Shown: piece by piece, positions 62,166 to 64,000 of the stretch
How positions within the stretch are numbered: position 1 is the first letter of the stretch
How the letters are laid out: each line of letters starts with the position of its first letter
NCBI GenBank assembly: GCA_001873635.1
Contig: MNZK01000059.1
Location: forward strand, 1 to 64,000
From: Porphyromonadaceae bacterium CG2_30_38_12
GTDB lineage: Bacteria; Bacteroidota; Bacteroidia; Bacteroidales; Paludibacteraceae
Direction: 5' to 3'
DNA: 64,000 nt
The notes under the pieces: generated by a model
What the model was told of the DNA's origin: nothing
Seen by the model: only the letters and a program-made list of their open reading frames with translations
Database searches by the model: none
Made by a program: the position numbers and the translations under genes

Positions 62166-64000
62166 ATGTCAAAAATTAACAAAGTAATTGGAGTAGTTTT
62201 ATTACTTCTAATCAGTACTTTTGCTTTTTCGCAGAAGTTAACAGTACAAGGTAAAGTTATGGACTCGGATGGCTCGTCATTACCCGGTGTGAATATCACA
62301 TTGAAAGGACTCGCTGCCGGTACGATATCGGATAATAATGGTAAATTCTCACTTCAAACAAATGTAGGTGATGTAGTTATGTTTTCGTATGTAGGTTTTG
62401 TTACGCAACAAGTAAAAGTGCGCAACGCCGAAATGAATGTAATACTTATCGAAGCCACTGAGAACATGAAAGAGGTAGTTGTCACAGCGCTTGGTATTGT
62501 TAAAAAGGCTTCCACTATTGGCTATTCAGTTCGCGAAGTTGAAGGTAAAGATTTGATAAAAGCACGAGACCCGAATCCTATTACCGGATTAACAGGAAAA
62601 GTCGCTGGTCTTTCGATAGGTGCAAATTCCGAGATGCTACGTAAACCAAATGTATTGTTACGTGGAGGTGAACTTACTTTATACGTTGTAGATGGCGTTC
62701 CTATAAGTTCTGATACCTGGAATATCAGCCCTGATGATATTCAAAGTTACAGTATTCTGAAAGGTCCGGCTGCGGCAGCTCTTTACGGCAGCCGTGCGCA
62801 AAACGGAGCAATACTTATTTCTACCAAAAAAGGGACAAAGGGGAAAAAAGGTCTTGAAGTGGAAATAAATACATCCAATGTGTTTGACAAAGGTTTTTTA
62901 GCTTTCCCCCGCGTACAGAATGAGTACGGTGGTGGCGAGAATCAACTTTATGCTTTTGCCGATGGTAAAGGAGGTGGCTTGAACGATAACGATTACGATA
63001 CATGGGGCCCGAAATTCAGAGGACAACTTATACCTCAGTATGATGGTGAATATACTCCAAATCAAACATGGACAACTACTTTCCCAGGAGGACTAAAATA
63101 CACAGGTAATATAATGCCAACGCCCTATTTGGCGCGTGGTGTGAATAATCTCGGAAATTTTCTTCGTACCGGTTTTCAAACCACAAATAACATTTCGGTT
63201 ACTAAAACTGGCGAAGATTATTCGTTACGTACTTCGTTGTCCCATTCGTACCAACAAAGTATGATTCCTAATATGGATTTGAATATTACTAACCTCAACA
63301 TGATAGCTTCGTATGCTATCAATAAACGACTAACAGTAGAGGCCAACCTGAATTTTAACTATCAGTATTCCGAAAATTTCCCAGATGTCAATTACGGACC
63401 AAACAGTCTTCTTTACAATGTTGCTATTTGGACAGGAGCCGACTGGGATGTAAACGACCCCAAAATTAAAGGCATATGGCAAGATGGGAAAGTAGGTATT
63501 CAGCCTATATTTGCCGAATATCAACGTTATCACAACCCTTGGGCTATGGTTAATTATTGGTTGAGAGGTCATCACAAAAAAGACATCTATGGTTATGTCA
63601 CAGCAAACTATCTGATAAACGACAACTTGAATATGAGTTTACGCTCGCAAGTATCAACTTACGATCAGCTACGCGACGAGAAAATGCCGGTATGGGCTCA
63701 TCCATACGGACGCGAGCAAAACTTAGGTGATTATCGCGAAGACCGTCGTAGCCTGTTCGATAGCAATACTGATTTGCAGTTGAACTACAACTATATGCTT
63801 GGCGATGCTGTTCAGTTATCTGGTTTGGTGGGTGGAAATATTCGTCAGTTAAGTTACAATTCAAGCTATACTTCAACCGATTACCTCAATGTACCGGGTG
63901 TGTACAGCTTTAGCAACTCACGTAATCCAATTATTGCCAACAGTTTTAATTCAACCATGCGTGTATTAAGCGGTTACGCCTCGGTAGATATGGATTTTGG
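62166..64000 (+). CDS. SusC/RagA-type TonB-dependent receptor, 5' part (runs off window)
   Basis: At least 611 residues of an outer-membrane TonB-linked importer. After the signal peptide (LLLLISTFAFSQ) there is a carboxypeptidase-regulatory-like domain (TVQGKVMDSDGSSLPGVNI), then the TonB-box-like MKEVVVTALGI, and the plug domain with GLTGKVAGLSIG and LLRGG, DGVPISS. SusC-type barrel features follow (AALYGSRAQNGAILISTKKG). The frame is open to the last base of the window. No STN domain is present, unlike the remnant at 52257. A SusD partner is expected beyond the edge. Substrate unknown. Confidence 0.95.
   Translation, partial: MSKINKVIGVVLLLLISTFAFSQKLTVQGKVMDSDGSSLPGVNITLKGLAAGTISDNNGKFSLQTNVGDVVMFSYVGFVTQQVKVRNAEMNVILIEATENMKEVVVTALGIVKKASTIGYSVREVEGKDLIKARDPNPITGLTGKVAGLSIGANSEMLRKPNVLLRGGELTLYVVDGVPISSDTWNISPDDIQSYSILKGPAAAALYGSRAQNGAILISTKKGTKGKKGLEVEINTSNVFDKGFLAFPRVQNEYGGGENQLYAFADGKGGGLNDNDYDTWGPKFRGQLIPQYDGEYTPNQTWTTTFPGGLKYTGNIMPTPYLARGVNNLGNFLRTGFQTTNNISVTKTGEDYSLRTSLSHSYQQSMIPNMDLNITNLNMIASYAINKRLTVEANLNFNYQYSENFPDVNYGPNSLLYNVAIWTGADWDVNDPKIKGIWQDGKVGIQPIFAEYQRYHNPWAMVNYWLRGHHKKDIYGYVTANYLINDNLNMSLRSQVSTYDQLRDEKMPVWAHPYGREQNLGDYREDRRSLFDSNTDLQLNYNYMLGDAVQLSGLVGGNIRQLSYNSSYTSTDYLNVPGVYSFSNSRNPIIANSFNSTMRVLSGYASVDMDF

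Noticed and set aside
1-64000. tRNA, rRNA or riboswitch genes
   Set aside because: No cloverleaf, rRNA block or known riboswitch core was seen while reading both strands; a tRNAscan/Infernal search would settle it.

Overview
The window looks like a low-GC Bacteroidetes chromosome, most likely Bacteroidales. Reasons: a complete nqrABCDEF operon followed by a DUF1599 gene, a BT_3928-type DoxX gene and tpiA; TAnnTTTG -7 promoter boxes; Por/type IX (T9SS) C-terminal sorting domains; SusC-type TonB-dependent receptors; a triple-tyrosine/propeller regulator; and remains of a hybrid two-component system. I saw no rRNA, tRNA or CRISPR array.

Layout. 0-6 kb is an accessory island: a broken IS91-family transposase, then a probable GATC-specific restriction-modification locus (Dam-like methylase, MutH/Sau3AI-like nuclease, a frameshifted DUF3883 nuclease gene, an XRE controller-like gene, a small unknown ORF and a DpnA-like second methylase), then REP-like sequence and a second XRE regulator. 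6.2-7.3 kb is an orphan Wzz-type gene. 7.7-17.5 kb is housekeeping: Na+-NQR, DUF1599, DoxX, tpiA, a Sua5/YrdC protein and a gamma carbonic anhydrase.

17.7-35.2 kb is a beta-1,3-glucan (laminarin-like) locus. An eight-gene minus-strand operon reads GH30 lipoprotein, GPH sugar symporter, GH17, a clan-A glycosidase fused to a C-terminal outer-membrane beta-barrel, a glycan-binding lipoprotein, a GH16 lipoprotein, a T9SS-exported GH16 and a second GH17. Below it lie a separate T9SS carbohydrate-binding protein and a GH81 pseudogene; a propeller/Y_Y_Y/LuxR regulator is divergent. There is no SusC/SusD pair. The proposed route is surface cleavage by the GH16s, passage through the barrel, periplasmic trimming by GH30, import by the symporter, and cytoplasmic processing by the two GH17s, which have no signal peptide.

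35-49 kb is mostly core genes: nadA, a three-gene ogt-type/YfcE/PAP2 operon, rpoN, prfB with its programmed +1 frameshift, a cell-wall-sugar cluster (BadF kinase, glycosyltransferase, SpoIID protein, AmpG-like transporter), a class I isoprenoid-synthase-like protein, a small lipoprotein and trmD. 49.4-53.3 kb is a decay zone: a broken HTCS joined to a SusC N-terminus, an intact phosphohexomutase, a SusC/STN remnant and a 338-bp MITE-like element with a 10-bp target duplication. 53.4-55 kb holds a GT4 and a DedA protein. 55.4-61.2 kb looks like a 2-aminoethylphosphonate island (phosphoesterase, phosphonatase-like HAD, XRE-cupin regulator, DUF5690 transporter, PhnW). The window ends inside a SusC gene that follows a small secreted protein of unknown function.
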